64,000 bases of DNA from Sclerotiophoma versabilis. Taxonomy: Eukaryota; Ascomycota; Dothideomycetes; Pleosporales; Didymellaceae. Both the position numbers and the translations under genes were made by a program. Location of the stretch: contig JAAROD010000080.1 in the NCBI GenBank assembly GCA_012274445.1, positions 558,001 through 622,000 of the forward strand. Direction: 5' to 3'. Positions within the stretch are counted from its first letter, which is position 1. Every line of letters starts with the position of its first letter. Shown one piece after another: positions 44,476 through 57,272 of this stretch. A model generated the notes under the pieces. It had not been told where the DNA came from, ran no database searches, and worked only from the letters and a program-made list of their open reading frames with translations.

Positions 44476-45841
44476 GATCGCTGGCGAGAAGAAGGGAACG
44501 CAAAGACTGTGGAGGTGATGTGAACAAGCAGCGTAATTCGTGTGGTTCTGAAGGAGTCCAACGCTCAATTGACATCGCACTCCACATGTTTCCTGGGTCC
44601 TCTTCAAGCTCTTCTACTCCTACGATTCATGGCAGAACTGGGGGTGTCTTCCGCCATAGTCATGGCCCGAGCAGGCGATGTCCATTGTCGACGCAAACAA
44701 ATGCATGCTCAGTAGGATCGGCGGTGCAATCCCTTTCTCTTTGGGTTGAAAACAACAGTGCGTGCTCGTTCTGTAACTCTCGACGGCCCGAAGGAGCAGG
44801 ATCTAACAGGCTTGGCAGCATCCTTTGTGGCATGCTTGCATCGGTACAGCTACCGTGCGGAAAATCCTGCTGTATCTTCGATGAGAAGAGGCAAGTGTTG
44901 TGGTGATCCATGGGTTGCGGTTCGAAGCGAGTGAAAGCCGCGCTCCCCGTTGGCCGTTCCTGCCGCTGCCAGACACCGTCGTCCGTGCGGTCGGGCTGTT
45001 TTGCGGCGCTTCTTCTCTATCTCCACCCACGAAGGATTCTATAAACCAGGGTTGCAACATTACTAAACGCCTTTCCCTCTCGTGTCCCCATCGTTGGGCA
45101 TATTAAGTCGAGTCATATCCTGAGGCTCGTGAATGCGTGTCGAATCGCGGCGCGCGTTATCATTAGAGATTTGACCTCAAACTCCATCGATGTTGTACTG
45201 TGCGTCTTCGTCTCATCGTATCAGCTCTGCCCGACGTTACAGCTACTCCATGACACTTGGACCCGTCTCTCAGGTTCTAAACAATACTTCATGCCACCCC
45301 AGGATAGCCGTTTCATAGCCTTGGCCGCCTAACGCGACGGACCGCAGTGTGGCCAGTCGACGATGCGCTTGAGTCTCGCCAAGTCCTGGAAGAGCGATGC
45401 ACACCGGACAGTGAGCCTCACCAATGGGTCATGTCCGGCACATGCAAGACACTAAGTGCCGATTCTTTGACCTTCCTACACCCGGAAAGATCACCGCATA
45501 TGGCTTCACCAGTTTCAGGGACAAGCGCATACTACGTAGTACTCCACCCGGGGTCCACTTCAGAGCCACTTTGCAACATGCAGCTTTTATCCCTGTACGT
45601 TGCATAAGAACGAATCAGGGTTCACGAGATGCAATGCTATCGCTGTCAAAAGGGGCTTCTTCCGCAACGGTCACGCTATCTGCGGCCTGGAAAGAAGCGT
45701 AACAACTAGCGGCCACATTTGGAGTGGGATGTTCCTCTAAGACCTGGCCAATGGAGGTATATATGTCTTATGAAACGCCTGGCCTGGCTCTCTTGTGAAT
45801 TGTGCCGTCACCCTGTGCCAATTTATCAGATTGACCTCAAT
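44476..45841. promoter_or_regulatory. divergent region with P450 promoter elements
   Basis: The 1.4-kb region between two divergent genes has no supported gene. A CCAAT pentamer at 45748-45752 and a TATATAT box at 45758-45764 lie 78-94 bp before the P450 start codon. Confidence 0.5.
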
Positions 45842-47502
45842 ATGGAGTCGCAACCGGCTCTGAATTCGAGCAAGCTCTCATCCATCGTGTCTTTGACCGG
45901 TGTAGGGTGGCTTATTGCTCTCTGGATCGCCTACCGGATCGCCATTGCTCTCTACAACATCTCGCCTTTCCACCCGCTCTCTCGATTCCCTGGCCCAAAG
46001 ATCGCAGCCACGTCTTATCTCTACGAAGCCTACTACGACTGGTGGCTACTTGGTCGATATGGCAAAGTCATTGCTCGCATGCATGAGCAATATGGTCCTA
46101 TCGTCAGAATCAACCCAGATGAGCTTCACTGCTCGGACCCAGCGTTCACGGACGAGATTTATGCCGGTCCTGGACGCGTTCGTGACAAGTGGCAGCATCA
46201 ACTGAACACTGGTGGAGCCGGACCTGTCAGTGTGACTGGATTTTCCACGGTTTCGCATGACTTGCATCGTGCGCGTAAGGCGCCTCTCTCCAAGTTCTTC
46301 TCCCGCCAGCAGATGCTGAAGTTGGAGGGAGAAGTGCACGACTTCGCTCAGCAAACCGCGAACAAAATGTTGACTTTTGCTGGCAAAGGGGCATTTGATG
46401 TCAAGGAAGCCTTCAATTGCTTCACCGCAGATGTCATTTCTCAATATGCCTTTGGCGAGCCTATGGGCTTCATTGCACAGGAAGGCTGGGAGCCCAACTT
46501 CGCAACCTGGGTGAAGTCTTTCTTCAAGAGCGCGTACATGATGAGGCACAATGCACTAGGCCGAAAAATGGCTCAGGTTATGCCCTTGATGGCAGACTAT
46601 CTAGGCGAAGATATCAAGGCAGTGATGAGGCAGATGAACGTCGTTATTCCCGGTTACATTCAGCAAGCCGTCAACAACCCTGAAAACGGGAGGGTGTTCG
46701 CAGACCTTGTGGAGTCCAAAGCACGACCGGAGAACGAGACAATGGAAGAGACCATGTTCCGTCTTAACGGAGAAGGCTTCAACTTCCTGCTTGCAGGTAC
46801 CGAAACTACTGCTGTAAGTTATTGATTGTCCACAAAAGCTCAGTACTAACCAGAGTTTATAGGCTATCCTTACCGTCTTCACTTATTGGGTTCTCGCGAA
46901 ACCTGAAATCTATACTCGCCTCATGCAGGATCTCAATGGCTTGAATGGACAGGACATCAAATGGGTTGAGCTCGAAAAGCGTCCTTACCTATGGGCTATC
47001 CTGCAAGAATGTTTGCGAATGATGCCTGGTGTATCGCACAGATCCGCACGAGCTGCGCCTCAGGAAGAGCTGGTGTACAAGAGTCAGGACGGTAAGACGG
47101 AGTTCGTTATTCCCAGGAATACACCCATCGGCATGACTTCGATGATCAACCACTGGAATAAGGACCTGTTTCCCAACCCCGATGAGTTCACACCTGAGAG
47201 GTGGCTCATCAACGGTCAGCCAAACTACCAATTGCAAAAGAAACTCATTGCTTTCGGAAAAGGTAGCCGATCGTGCATTGGCGAGAAGTGAGTTCACTCC
47301 AAGTAATCTTTGTGACTCCAGCTAATGATACAACAGCCTGGCATACTGTGAGCTGTATATTATGGCAGCGCTTATGGCATTATACGTCGTCCCGAGATCT
47401 AAGCTTGTGGACACCACAGTGGAAGACATTTCGTATGACCATGATCTCATTGTTTTGCAGACGAAGAAGGGCTCGATCTCCGTCCGTATTGCCATTGATT
47501 AG
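45842..47502 (+). CDS. cytochrome P450 monooxygenase
   Basis: Three exons, 45842..46813, 46863..47287 and 47337..47502, give 520 aa. Both introns are 49 bp. The start is MESQPALNSS; an upstream in-frame Met (45719) lies before the TATA box and is unlikely. An N-terminal anchor (IVSLTGVGWLIALWIAYRIAIAL) is followed by the Pro hinge FPGPKIAA. The I-helix oxygen motif is AGTETTA, interrupted right after by intron 1. The K-helix ExxR is ECLR (Glu373, Arg376). PERW and the heme loop FGKGSRSCIGENLAY (Cys462) complete the set. It resembles fungal microsomal P450s of the trichodiene-oxygenase/pisatin-demethylase type by overall motif style. No secondary-metabolite core gene was found nearby, so the substrate is unknown. 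Confidence 0.95.
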
Positions 47503-48985
47503 TTGCGCATTTACAATGGATTTTGAAACTCGCACAATAAAGCCCCATCTTGACTATTTACAGCCTTAGCGACGTTCCTGAGCGCACTTGTGAGCGAGGT
47601 CGCTCTCGTCTCCTAGTCAACCAAGTGAACATGATGTCAAATGAACAACCATCCGACTGCATAAGAAGATGAAGGCGATTTAAGTGCGAAAGTATCTTTG
47701 TATTACTACAAAATCATATTCGGCAGTAAGTCCGTAAGTTTCAGGGGGTTTGGTATTGAGACCTCAGTGTTACGTGGCTCGATTTCTTCGCATTCCCGAG
47801 GTAGCCTTCAATCCAGCGCTACAAAAGGCGTCCTTACGCATTGCGTCAACACCCTCTAGAATCACAGCGTTACATCGTCAGTACAGTAAACCCTCTCTCA
47901 CGTGCCAAGACACGTTCTTGTCTGCTTACTTTATCACTTTGCTATGCACGCGAGTACCAGACTAGTATTAACCATTGGCTGTGACGTACCTGCTGTTAAG
48001 GTGGGCTGCGTAGCCTTCGCAAGTCTGCGAAACACCCAAAGCGCCGCACCGCCAAACCCATTTGGGTTGCCAATGATCGTCAAATCACCACAACTCTTGA
48101 GTGTGAAGTTAACACACACACACCAGGGATTCGACCAAGTGACTCCCTCCAGGGTTGTGTTGCGTCTCAATCAAATAGTCGCCCTGTACTGTCTACTTGT
48201 ACGCCTCTTTTTCTTGCACTGTGTTTACCTTCCCCTTTCTCTCTCTTTCTTACCGACAGTCGCTTTGTTGCTTGTGCTTTTACGGTCGATCTACTTGCTG
48301 GTACAGCTCCGCAGCTCTCGAGACGCGCCGCCATGACATCACTGCAGCACGCTTCGAACGTTCCAGAGCTCATTTCCGTTGTGGCTTGGCCTATACGTTG
48401 TTTGCGATGAGTTACGATAACTCCGTGGATGATCTATCGCTGTCTTTATTTGTCGCACAGAATTTATCGATTGGTTGAAGCTCGAGTAGCTGTTCGGTTG
48501 ATCCTGCGAGCAGCATCCAAGCCCACCCAAGCTTGTTACACCTCTGGTCCCCGACGATTCTCTCGCCAGCGTCATTTGCATTGCTCATCACCCTCACCTG
48601 CTGGCTGCTTTCCCACTAACGTAATATTGCTATAATTGACTACCTGTACTTCCATCACGTTGGCAGACACTGCTTTCGACGATCTTGACCAAACTTAGTT
48701 CAGACTACCTACCTACATGTGCAACCGAACGCTCCCATTCTATGTCCGCGAGCAACGACCGCTTATCAGGCCAGTATGGCACAGGGTATGAACATCAAGT
48801 CACATTCACACGCACATGATTGCTGACTATTTCGTCGCGCAGCCCCCCTCGAAAACGCCATAAATAGGGACTTTGCTCCCTCAGTCTCAATCATCATCAC
48901 ACGCAATGGTGACCCGCTCACATTGGCACTCTGTAACGGAGAATAATTCGGTCATAACGATTTTGTTCAATTTAACGAAGCTTCC
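47503..48985. other. gene-poor region, first part
   Basis: No supported gene. A possible mini-gene near 48740-48865 (22 codons over a 54-bp GT-AG intron) is too short to call. Confidence 0.45.
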
Positions 48986-49426
48986 ATGTCAACGTCGACA
49001 TCTGTAGAATCTTCACCCACAGCTGTGTTCAGCTCTCGTGAGCCTTCGATTGTCACCAAACCTACCTCTTACGGCACAGACTATTCGATACATAAATACA
49101 ATGGGAGAGAGAAGTCTCAGATTGAGTTAGCTTCGTTCCTATCTGCATCGCACGGTTCAGTATCCAAGGCAGAAGCGGAGCATGATGATACTCGTCGCAC
49201 AGCACTCCTTGGTACGGGCGTATGGTCGTTTAGCCGACATGATCATGAGCATTATCTTCGCAGAGAGGAGAGTTCCAAACTCAGGCTATCAAAGCTTTTG
49301 CCTGGTCGTCGCAAAAAGCCTACAGTGATCCTTCACCAGGCTACAAGCTCAGAAGCTTCTTCTTGTCCAGACAACAGAGTGTGTAGCGCTGCTGCCCCCA
49401 CATCGGTTGACACAGCTATGTCCTAG
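48986..49426 (+). CDS. hypothetical protein
   Basis: Single ORF of 146 aa with no recognised family. It is Ser-rich at both ends, with a charged middle (GREKSQIELASFLSASHGS) and a basic patch (KLRLSKLLPGRRKKP). No signal peptide or membrane segment is seen. It is the only ORF of coding appearance in the 5.8-kb sparse region; it lies alone and could be chance. Confidence 0.3.
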   Translation: MSTSTSVESSPTAVFSSREPSIVTKPTSYGTDYSIHKYNGREKSQIELASFLSASHGSVSKAEAEHDDTRRTALLGTGVWSFSRHDHEHYLRREESSKLRLSKLLPGRRKKPTVILHQATSSEASSCPDNRVCSAAAPTSVDTAMS

Positions 49427-52400
49427 CTTAAATCTATGTGTGCCATGCCATCTTCTGACAAGACGGTAGTCCAATGTCCTCGCAATCGCATACCTCAGCA
49501 GCACTATGTCATGTTCGGATTTATTTGTCTTATACTATTGGCTATTTTCCTGGCTGGCATATCGGTAGGGCGTGGAGGCTTTTGCTTGTGCACATTGTCT
49601 TTATAACTTGTCCTCATTAGCAACGCATGTCTCCAACTTGCAAATCCTTATCACTCCATTGCCTTTGTTTGCGCCGTATGCTTTATCACGAAGGTTAAAC
49701 ATATTCTTCTAGCACAATTACAGCTGTGCACTACTCACATGACTGCATCAACGTCGGCGTCTGTGAAATTACATTGCGCCTGATGTGTGTCAGTGGTGCA
49801 GGCTGCCACTGCACTGATTGTCCCAGCCCTAGAGCATCAATGGCCAGAGAAGCTCTACCAAATCTCTTTGTAGCGTCATGAGTGCATGCGAATTTCAGTC
49901 AGGGCAGCCATGAAAGCGGGCTGTGCTGACTTGATCCTCGCTGCGCCGAACACAAGCCCCAAATGCAAAGCATCAGCCCAGCCCTAGAGCTGCAAACAAC
50001 GACGCATGAGCTGCGGAACACAGCCTCCAAGTGAAAAATTTCTGGAGGCTGAAACAACATTATGCAACGAAAAACTGATAAGTAGGGTCGGTTGCGGTGA
50101 TTATTGGTCAAAAGTGTGTGCAGCTTCCCATAGATGACAGGTACGTCCGTAGCAACCGATGATTGGCGAAGTAGCGTATCGCATCAGAACGAAATTCGTC
50201 AACGTATGCACACAGTCAGCGTAATTATTTGGCCTGCAGGCGAAAGAGTTGATTGTAGCGAACGCTCAGTTGCTCGAGCACTTGCAGAGTCGCACGGCAT
50301 CGATGCGGCACTGTGCCGTGAGTTTGTGTCACGATTAAACATGAATGCGAAACCCATTGTTTTTTGAGGAACAAGTCACAATCAAGTGACGGTGGGAACA
50401 TGAACTACCAGAACATACATTGTTTGGCACAACATCACCTGAAACAAGGAACAATACCTCCAAAGCTATGTTTTTAGCGAGGAACAATTCGGCCCCTCAG
50501 CAAGACCCTCTTTTGGATTCCTGCATCGTGGTCTAAGCTTAGCACTCACTCCAAAGTGGCGAAATGCACATCACATTGACACGCCTGACAAGCGGAAACG
50601 GCGGTTCATCCATTGGAGGGGTTCAATGTAGGGGCATTGCTCTGCTGGCCCAGCAGTTCTCGGCAGGCTGCACAAACTGTCCTCCATCTTGGTCCCCGCA
50701 GTTGATTGTCGCATGCCGCGGATGTTGTTACATGGCTTACGACTTAGCGTAGGCCAAGTCGACTACTGTGGACAGGACGCAGGTGTCGCTGTGCAGCAAC
50801 ATCGTTGACAGCAAGCTAATGCGAACTTCATGATCATTAGTCGGTTCTACCACGTCTTTGTGGAGCTTTCAGGAAACGAGACCACGAAGTCAGTCATTTT
50901 GCAATGCTCAGTATTTTTATGCTCGTCTCCATAAATTATCCGTAAATACGCCCCATCAAACAGCACCTTCGCGAATGTCGCCTCTAACGTTGAGCATCCC
51001 TCTTATTTCATCTGCTAGCGCACTTGGCCCTTCTCCTCGAGGTTGGAGCCGGTAACGAGACTTGAAGAGTTTTCGCCGCTGCGACCTGGCTGCAACCTGC
51101 ATGCGTAATCTGGTGATGGCTCTGCGAAGCTGACCGTGCGCCAGGTACAACGCAGCCACCTGCAGCAGTAGTGCAATTCTCCTGGGCCAGTCGTAGGCGT
51201 TTGCCTTAAAGGTGGGTCCGGGAATGCAACGAACTATCGATCTCAAGCGGCGAACTTCGTCACTTTCTCCTGCATCCTCCAAAACCCCGTGCTCCTGCAG
51301 CCATCCGGTCAGGACTGGAACAGGGCTACTCGCGCTGCGAAGTGCTACGCTTGGACTACAACACACCATCCTATGTCGTACGCTACTGCATTTCTTGCCG
51401 TATCATCCGTGTTATCTTGCATAATGAGTGTGGTGCTGTCTCGCTCGAGCCATACGCATCAGGGTGTTGATGGTGTTTCGCTGTCCAAAGTGTGTTTATG
51501 ATACGGCCACAGAAGCGCCAAGTAATCAGACACCAGGGGCTTATTTGCTGACCAGCTAAAAAGGCGATGGTACGTCGGGGCTATCGAAGTACATTAAGAG
51601 GGTTGTTTCACGAATTGGGCGCTCATAAGGTTAACTTGGCCGCACCTGTAGCTTTCTTCAATTACCTTTCGGATGCCCAGAACAGACGCATAGGACAATT
51701 GCTCGACGCGAAACCACATCATCATCCTGCTCATCACCATTACTTTGGAAACACCTTGCTTGCATCAAAGGCTCGGTCTCTATCTGCAGCTAGCCCGTCA
51801 CCAACGGTGGCTCTTCACTGAGGATTGGGCACTTCACACCCCACATAATCTCGTTGGAACACATCAGCTAGTGTGTGCCTTTGTTACCTTTTGTTCATTC
51901 CCCTGCGGATCACAAAGAACTTTATCACTTCAAATACCTTTCGAAAAGTCAGACACAGCGTTGCTTTTGTTGTAGACATGTCTATCACATGTAGGTTCCA
52001 CCCTAGCTAGCCTGCGGCTTCCCCAGATTTCGTTCGCCCGCGGTTCGCGCGGGTAAATACAACAGCCCCACATGCTCCGTTCTGACGACGTCGCAGCGCA
52101 GCTACTCGCACCCAGACATCGATCTCGGCTTGTCCTCCGCCGCAACGGTATTCCCGACCGTCGCGATATTCTTGCAAAGCACGTCTGCTGGGCAAGGGTG
52201 CGATACTATGTTCTTTATCGAAGAACACATTTGAGGATGCCTCTGTCGGTTTGTGCGGTGGAAGATGCACTTGAGGATCGTGACTCACTTCCGTCGGCAG
52301 AAGTCGCCCCAGCTGTTGTTGACTTGAATGTAGAATTGCTACATGTTGGGGGCCAGTTCAAGTGAAGCGCGAAGTTGATAACGATGTATGATTAATATGT

Positions 52401-53273
52401 GAGAAAGACGCACAAAGCTGAGAAGCGGACAGTAGTGGCCAATTGAAAAAGGTAGACTCTGACAAAATCTGTTGGTTACTCTTGTACTTTATTCAGGCTT
52501 CAATTAACCGCAAATCTTCACAAAATCAAGGTTCAGGTCATGTTGAGCAGCGATACCAAATCCGTGACATCAGCCGTATGAATCTGTCTAGGTGCTTGAA
52601 GCCACAACTTTGGAGAGTTATATGCGCAAGGATCTACACAATTCAGTCTCCATTAAACCATCTTTGCATCAAGTCTGTAGGTAAGAGACAGAAGGAGTAT
52701 GCAGCTGCTTGCTGCAGGTGTTGTCAACCATTGGTGCTACGGCTGATGCACTGTGTCAACTATGGTCACGTGACATGAATTTACTGTAAATATGCTTGGA
52801 TTTTGTCATATGTGAAATGGACTAAAGTCATTAGTATGCAAGAGAACGATTTGAAGCTACTGAAACCGTGCTAGACGTGTATTAAACGCGTGCTAGACAC
52901 GTATTGAACGCGTGCTGTATAGCACGACGCGTCTCGACGTGGCTGGGGCTATACTAGGCCAAGCCCTCCTACGATTCCAGATTCGGAGGTCTATCAGTGC
53001 AATCCAAAGCCGTAGTCATAAGCCACTGTCATAGTTCGAGTCTTGTGTCGAGAACCACATAGTATTGCTGACGTGGTACAAAGTGACGGGTGCCCAGCGC
53101 TAGGCGCGCGTCTTCCTGTGGGGTGATTTTGTCAACTACAATAAATCTTATGCGCCTCCCAAACTCCAGCCGTTAGCCATTACAGACGAGGCTTAAGACC
53201 TCGTACAACTAAGGCATGGTACACTACGTTTCACTGCATGCTCGATCAATCGTCTAACATCAGTTAGGCTTCA
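49427..53273. repeat. gene-poor region with imperfect 22-bp repeats
   Basis: No supported gene in 3.8 kb. Near 52868-52925 three head-to-tail imperfect units begin CGTGCTAGAC / CGTGCTGTAT and end GTATTAAACG or GTATTGAACG. Short ORFs on both strands show no domain. Confidence 0.5.
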
Positions 53274-54590
53274 ATGCCCGGCAGTCCAAATATTCCGTTC
53301 CTTCCACCTGAGATCTACCTTGCCCTTGCGAGACATGTATACCGTGACGACCTGCCCAATTATCGTTTGGCAAATAAGCTACTTGCAGAGGCCGGAAAAC
53401 CAGAGCTCTTCAACATAATAACACTCCGGAGTACTCTCGCCAGTATATCCGCGCTTAATTGCATCGTACAAAACGAGCAGCTGTCCAGACTTGTGCGAGC
53501 TCTGATTTGGGACGTCAATTATTGGAGGGTAGGCACCGACGTCAGAGACTGGCATGAATGGACGAGACACTGCGAATCCCGAGCAAACGACGTCGGCCCT
53601 GATCAAGCGGCTTTATATAAAGAGCTCGCTGCAAGCCGACGACATTGGGAGGCTTATCTATCGCGCCGGGAAGAAGAGAAAGTTGCGATTGACGAGATAT
53701 GCCACATGGTTGGTGAACGGCCATTCTGTGGGTTTGAGCTGCCCAATATGCGGAAATTGCATGTTGTCAAAGGAGCTTACCAGCTCCACAATTGGCAAGT
53801 GTACCGACAACAAGAGCATGCCAAGCTGCCTGTGACCGTTCCACTCAGTGAATGGCGGGGCGATTCACTCCCACGCTTGAGTAGTAAGCTCTTGTTGTCT
53901 GTTATTCCTGCTATTGCCTCTAGAGGAACTAAATGGCGAATCGATGGCCTCACGGCACAAGATCAAGAAATGCTGAACAATGGTTCAGTACTCTATGACG
54001 CCGACTTTGCCAGCGTCAAGATCAGACTCGGCACCTCACTCTCATCCAGATTTACATTCGTGTTATTGATTAACCAGTGGCCTAATCTCGAATCTTTCAC
54101 TCTCGATCTCCACAACCGTGTCCGTAGGCGTGTCCACGAAAGACGTACGACACGTGCCATACGAACGATTGGAGATGTTTTCGAGGTTTCGGGGCAGTTT
54201 GATACTCGCGAGGGTCTAGTGACTTGGCCGAAGCTTCGTAAGCTATCTTTGGGTCATTTCGACTCGACCGTGAATTCGCTGTTGTCTCTGGTGATCAGGC
54301 ATAGCTCCACGTTACGAGATCTGAGACTCCATGCTATATGGCTCTTGCAGAAAAGTAACGGGCCATCTGAACCGAACTCTTGGCGAGAAGTTTTCCGAAG
54401 CATTGAAGCGACAACGAATCTTGAAAAGATGACACTATCAGGAACGTTTCGTAATAAAAGCCACGAAGGAGACGTCTGGGATTTCGACGACAAGGAACTT
54501 GCAGGTGTTGTGGCTGATTGGATCATCAGCGGTGGCGAGTGTCCACTGGCGGACGGATACAATAGCATTCTAGAGTCATTGAGCTCATGA
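53274..54590 (+). CDS. F-box-like protein with leucine-rich stretch
   Basis: Single exon, 438 aa. The N terminus fits a fungal F-box (IPFLPPEIYLALARHVYRDD, then YRLANKLLAEAGKPELF). Loosely spaced leucine-rich segments follow, mainly WPNLESFTLDLHN, WPKLRKLSLGHF, LRDLRLHAIWLL and LEKMTLSGTF. Charged residues fill the middle, including a helical stretch with SRREEEKVAIDE. A role as substrate adaptor of an SCF ubiquitin ligase is inferred from family only. Fungal genomes carry many such divergent F-box genes in sparse regions, as here. Confidence 0.7.
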   Translation: MPGSPNIPFLPPEIYLALARHVYRDDLPNYRLANKLLAEAGKPELFNIITLRSTLASISALNCIVQNEQLSRLVRALIWDVNYWRVGTDVRDWHEWTRHCESRANDVGPDQAALYKELAASRRHWEAYLSRREEEKVAIDEICHMVGERPFCGFELPNMRKLHVVKGAYQLHNWQVYRQQEHAKLPVTVPLSEWRGDSLPRLSSKLLLSVIPAIASRGTKWRIDGLTAQDQEMLNNGSVLYDADFASVKIRLGTSLSSRFTFVLLINQWPNLESFTLDLHNRVRRRVHERRTTRAIRTIGDVFEVSGQFDTREGLVTWPKLRKLSLGHFDSTVNSLLSLVIRHSSTLRDLRLHAIWLLQKSNGPSEPNSWREVFRSIEATTNLEKMTLSGTFRNKSHEGDVWDFDDKELAGVVADWIISGGECPLADGYNSILESLSS

Positions 54591-55673
54591 AGGCTTTTGG
54601 ACTTGTTTTGGGAAGGGATGTTGGGGGCCAAGGCGTGGGGGAGCTGAAGGTTTCGTTGAAAGTAAGATATGCACTGGTGTTCTCGAGAAACCCACAACAT
54701 ACTATATGCCGGTACAAAGGGTGAGGCAATCTTACAATCAGAGATCTTTAGTAGCAATGGGTCAAATCATATGAACATGCAATCCGAGAGAAAAGATCCA
54801 GCTCAGTTCCAATTCAGCCATGTTTTCTGTGTTTGGAAGCCCAAACGATGAAGGCCATTGACCCTGTTATGTACTCACACCCCACGCAAGTTTGTTTTCT
54901 GCGAGCTGGTACTTGCAACACTGAACAAGACATTGCCCACTCCCATATCTGCCCACAAGCTCGCTCTTTGTGAGTTTCGCAAACTAGCGAGTCAAGGGTG
55001 AATAAACGAAGGCAAGAAAAAGATTGAAGTATACAGTCAAAAAGTGAGGTAGCGTAATAGAAATACCTACAAATTGGTGGAAGCTCATTCCCGATGTATT
55101 GCTAGGGTAGAAAACGACCATGGTATTATGCCTGTTCTCTTTCGAGCGTCGCAGCCAGACAAGCGCCATGTTTGTGTCCTTGATGACCTTTACTTTTAAC
55201 AAAAACAGTCCAGTGCTTTTGGACCACACGGAATAGTGGCAAGGTTCAAAACAGAGCAGTTTTATGCAAGTAAAGAGAAAGTGAAAGGCAGGCACAAATA
55301 CATGGTCAACCTTGCTTTCGAGAATTCAATCTCTTGATTCACAATGGGCGCCATGTGAGTGAAATAATACAAAATAAGTCCCTGAAGCCTTGTATAGCTT
55401 TTCGAAAGGAAGGAAGAAAATGCAGGTGGATATGATAGAAGAGATAGCTTAGAGTTAAGGGAAGCTTTTATATGCTTGACCGGTCATCCAGAGACTCTGC
55501 TGCGCACGTGTAGCATCTGGGATAGTAAGTTAGCTACACGGAGAAAGCTCCAGGTAAGGATTGATCGATTATCGTGATCCTTAAGCCCAGTAACTACAGA
55601 TGGTGATTGCATCACAGCAACCAATAGCGTAGTCTTGTATGTAGTTGCGTATATCATTTTGACCGATCTTTCT
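54591..55673. other. convergent 3' region, no gene seen
   Basis: AT-rich stretch of 1.1 kb between two convergent genes. A 103-codon minus-strand ORF (54984-55295) has no family features. Confidence 0.5.
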
Positions 55674-57057
55674 CTACGCCTCCTTCTCCAGCTCCTTTAA
55701 CCTATTCAACCCCGCTTTTGCATTCGTCTGCCCCTCCTTGAAGCCCAATGCCTTTGCCAAACTGGCGGCCTCCTCGTACTTCTGTCTGGCCTCGTTTACT
55801 TTTCCCTCCATCTCGTAGAACTCTCCAAGGTTGTGTGTTGCTACTGCGCAGCCAACGTCGCACTCTTCTGTCTTGTCAGTCGAGGGTATCGTAGCAGCGT
55901 GCGCGAGAGCTTTTGCCGCCCACTGGCGAGCTTGGTCAATAAGTACGGCGCGCGGTGGAGCATTTGATATAGGGAAGTCGGTGGGTGCGGAAGAAAGGGC
56001 AAGAGCGTCTTTGCTGGGTGGTGGGCTTTGTTGGCTGAGGCAGGTGGAGATGTTGTTCACTGTATATGTTAGCACCTGAACTTGCTGTGAATATTTGGCG
56101 GCTTACTCAGAATGATGCTGTGGCATGACTTTGGCGGACAAAGCTCCAAGGCCTTAACAAATAATGGTGTAGCCAGATATCGAGGGCCAAATTCTTCGTA
56201 GTGCGAGCCAAGTGCTTCCAGCGCACCGCCCAATTCCTCGTTTGTCAAGAAATCTCCCTCGCCCTGGTACAATCCATTCTTCTCTCGTCTCTGCGACTCT
56301 GCCAAAGCAGTCTCCACTGCCTCTACGAGTCTTTTGCCTCCATTCTCTGGTTCATTAACATATTTGATGTCATAAAGCTGACCAAGCTTGATGTTGATCT
56401 GGACCAGGTTCTTCAACACACGGCTCCTGTTTCCATCGTTCCAATGCTTATGCGAGAACTCGTCCATCCATTTCTGGGTATCCGCTCTCATGATCTCAAG
56501 GACATCTGTCGCCAGACTGTAGTACCCTGCATCCTCGAACAACGCAGCGATTGTATATTTGACACCCATGATCTCGTCGCTGAAAGGGTCCATGCCCAGC
56601 TCGTCGGCCGTATGGAGAGCCTGGCGGAAGTACTTGTTGGCTTCGCGAATGTCGAGATACTTGCCGCGGCTGTAGAAGAGAGCTTTGCGCAGCTTCTTTG
56701 CGACTGGTTCAGGGAAGTTATGGTATGGTTTTATAATGACGTTCTTGTAGTACCACGGTAGGTAGATCAGGCACATGCCAGAGAGCACTGATAAACTGCT
56801 GGTTGTCAGCTAAATGCAGGGTTGCAGAGTGTGCAAACGTACATGACTACCGCACAAGGGAACAGTACGGGGCTCTTTCTGTACTGCTCTTGAAACCGCA
56901 CGGTAATTGAAGAGCCATATCGTCTTCCCAACTGCTGCTGGGAAAGGCTACATGTTCTTGAGGGTAGCTTTGAGGACCTGTGTAACGACGATTGCGCTTG
57001 GCGTGTACCAATTGCATTGATGCGCGGCGCAGCGCGTGGTATCGTCCTGGAGAACAT
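55674..57057 (-). CDS. mitochondrial TPR protein, Mgr3-like
   Basis: Three exons, complement(55674..56059, 56107..56795, 56843..57057), give 429 aa. The introns are both 47 bp. The N terminus is Arg/Ser-rich without acidic residues, as in a mitochondrial presequence. A membrane segment (VLFPCAVVILSVLSGMCLIYLPWY) near residues 62-86 is made only by splicing. Tetratricopeptide-like helices follow: ANKYFRQALHTADELGMDP, VKYTIAALFEDAGYYSLATDVLEIM, and near the C terminus HNLGEFYEMEGKVNEARQKYEEA. The layout matches Mgr3, an adaptor of the i-AAA protease in the inner membrane; that name is an inference. It shares a 215-bp divergent promoter with the SRAP gene. Confidence 0.78.
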
Positions 57058-57272
57058 CTTGAGCCGGACAAAGGCGAATTGATGTAAGTGATGGCCACTG
57101 AAGCTTGTAGTATCGAATGACGGGATGAACTTTTAGCGGCGTCGCATGCCTTCCGCGTAGGGCTGAGATCTTATCGATACGCAACTCATGACGTAGCCAA
57201 TCACCGACGCGTTCTCCTTCAGCTCACCTTTCGTACTCTTGAAGCTCTTTAGGATGCACTGAGGCATTCATC

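Noticed and set aside
48740..48865. Possible 22-codon mini-gene with one intron
   Set aside because: Splice signals are fair, but the product is too short and unrecognised to separate from chance.
50956..51369. 137-codon minus-strand ORF in the sparse region
   Set aside because: Arg/Leu-rich, no homology features, overlaps ORFs in other frames; not supported as a gene.
53020..53060. tRNA-like TTCGAGTC near 53.03 kb
   Set aside because: No matching A box, anticodon arm or acceptor stem at the needed distances.
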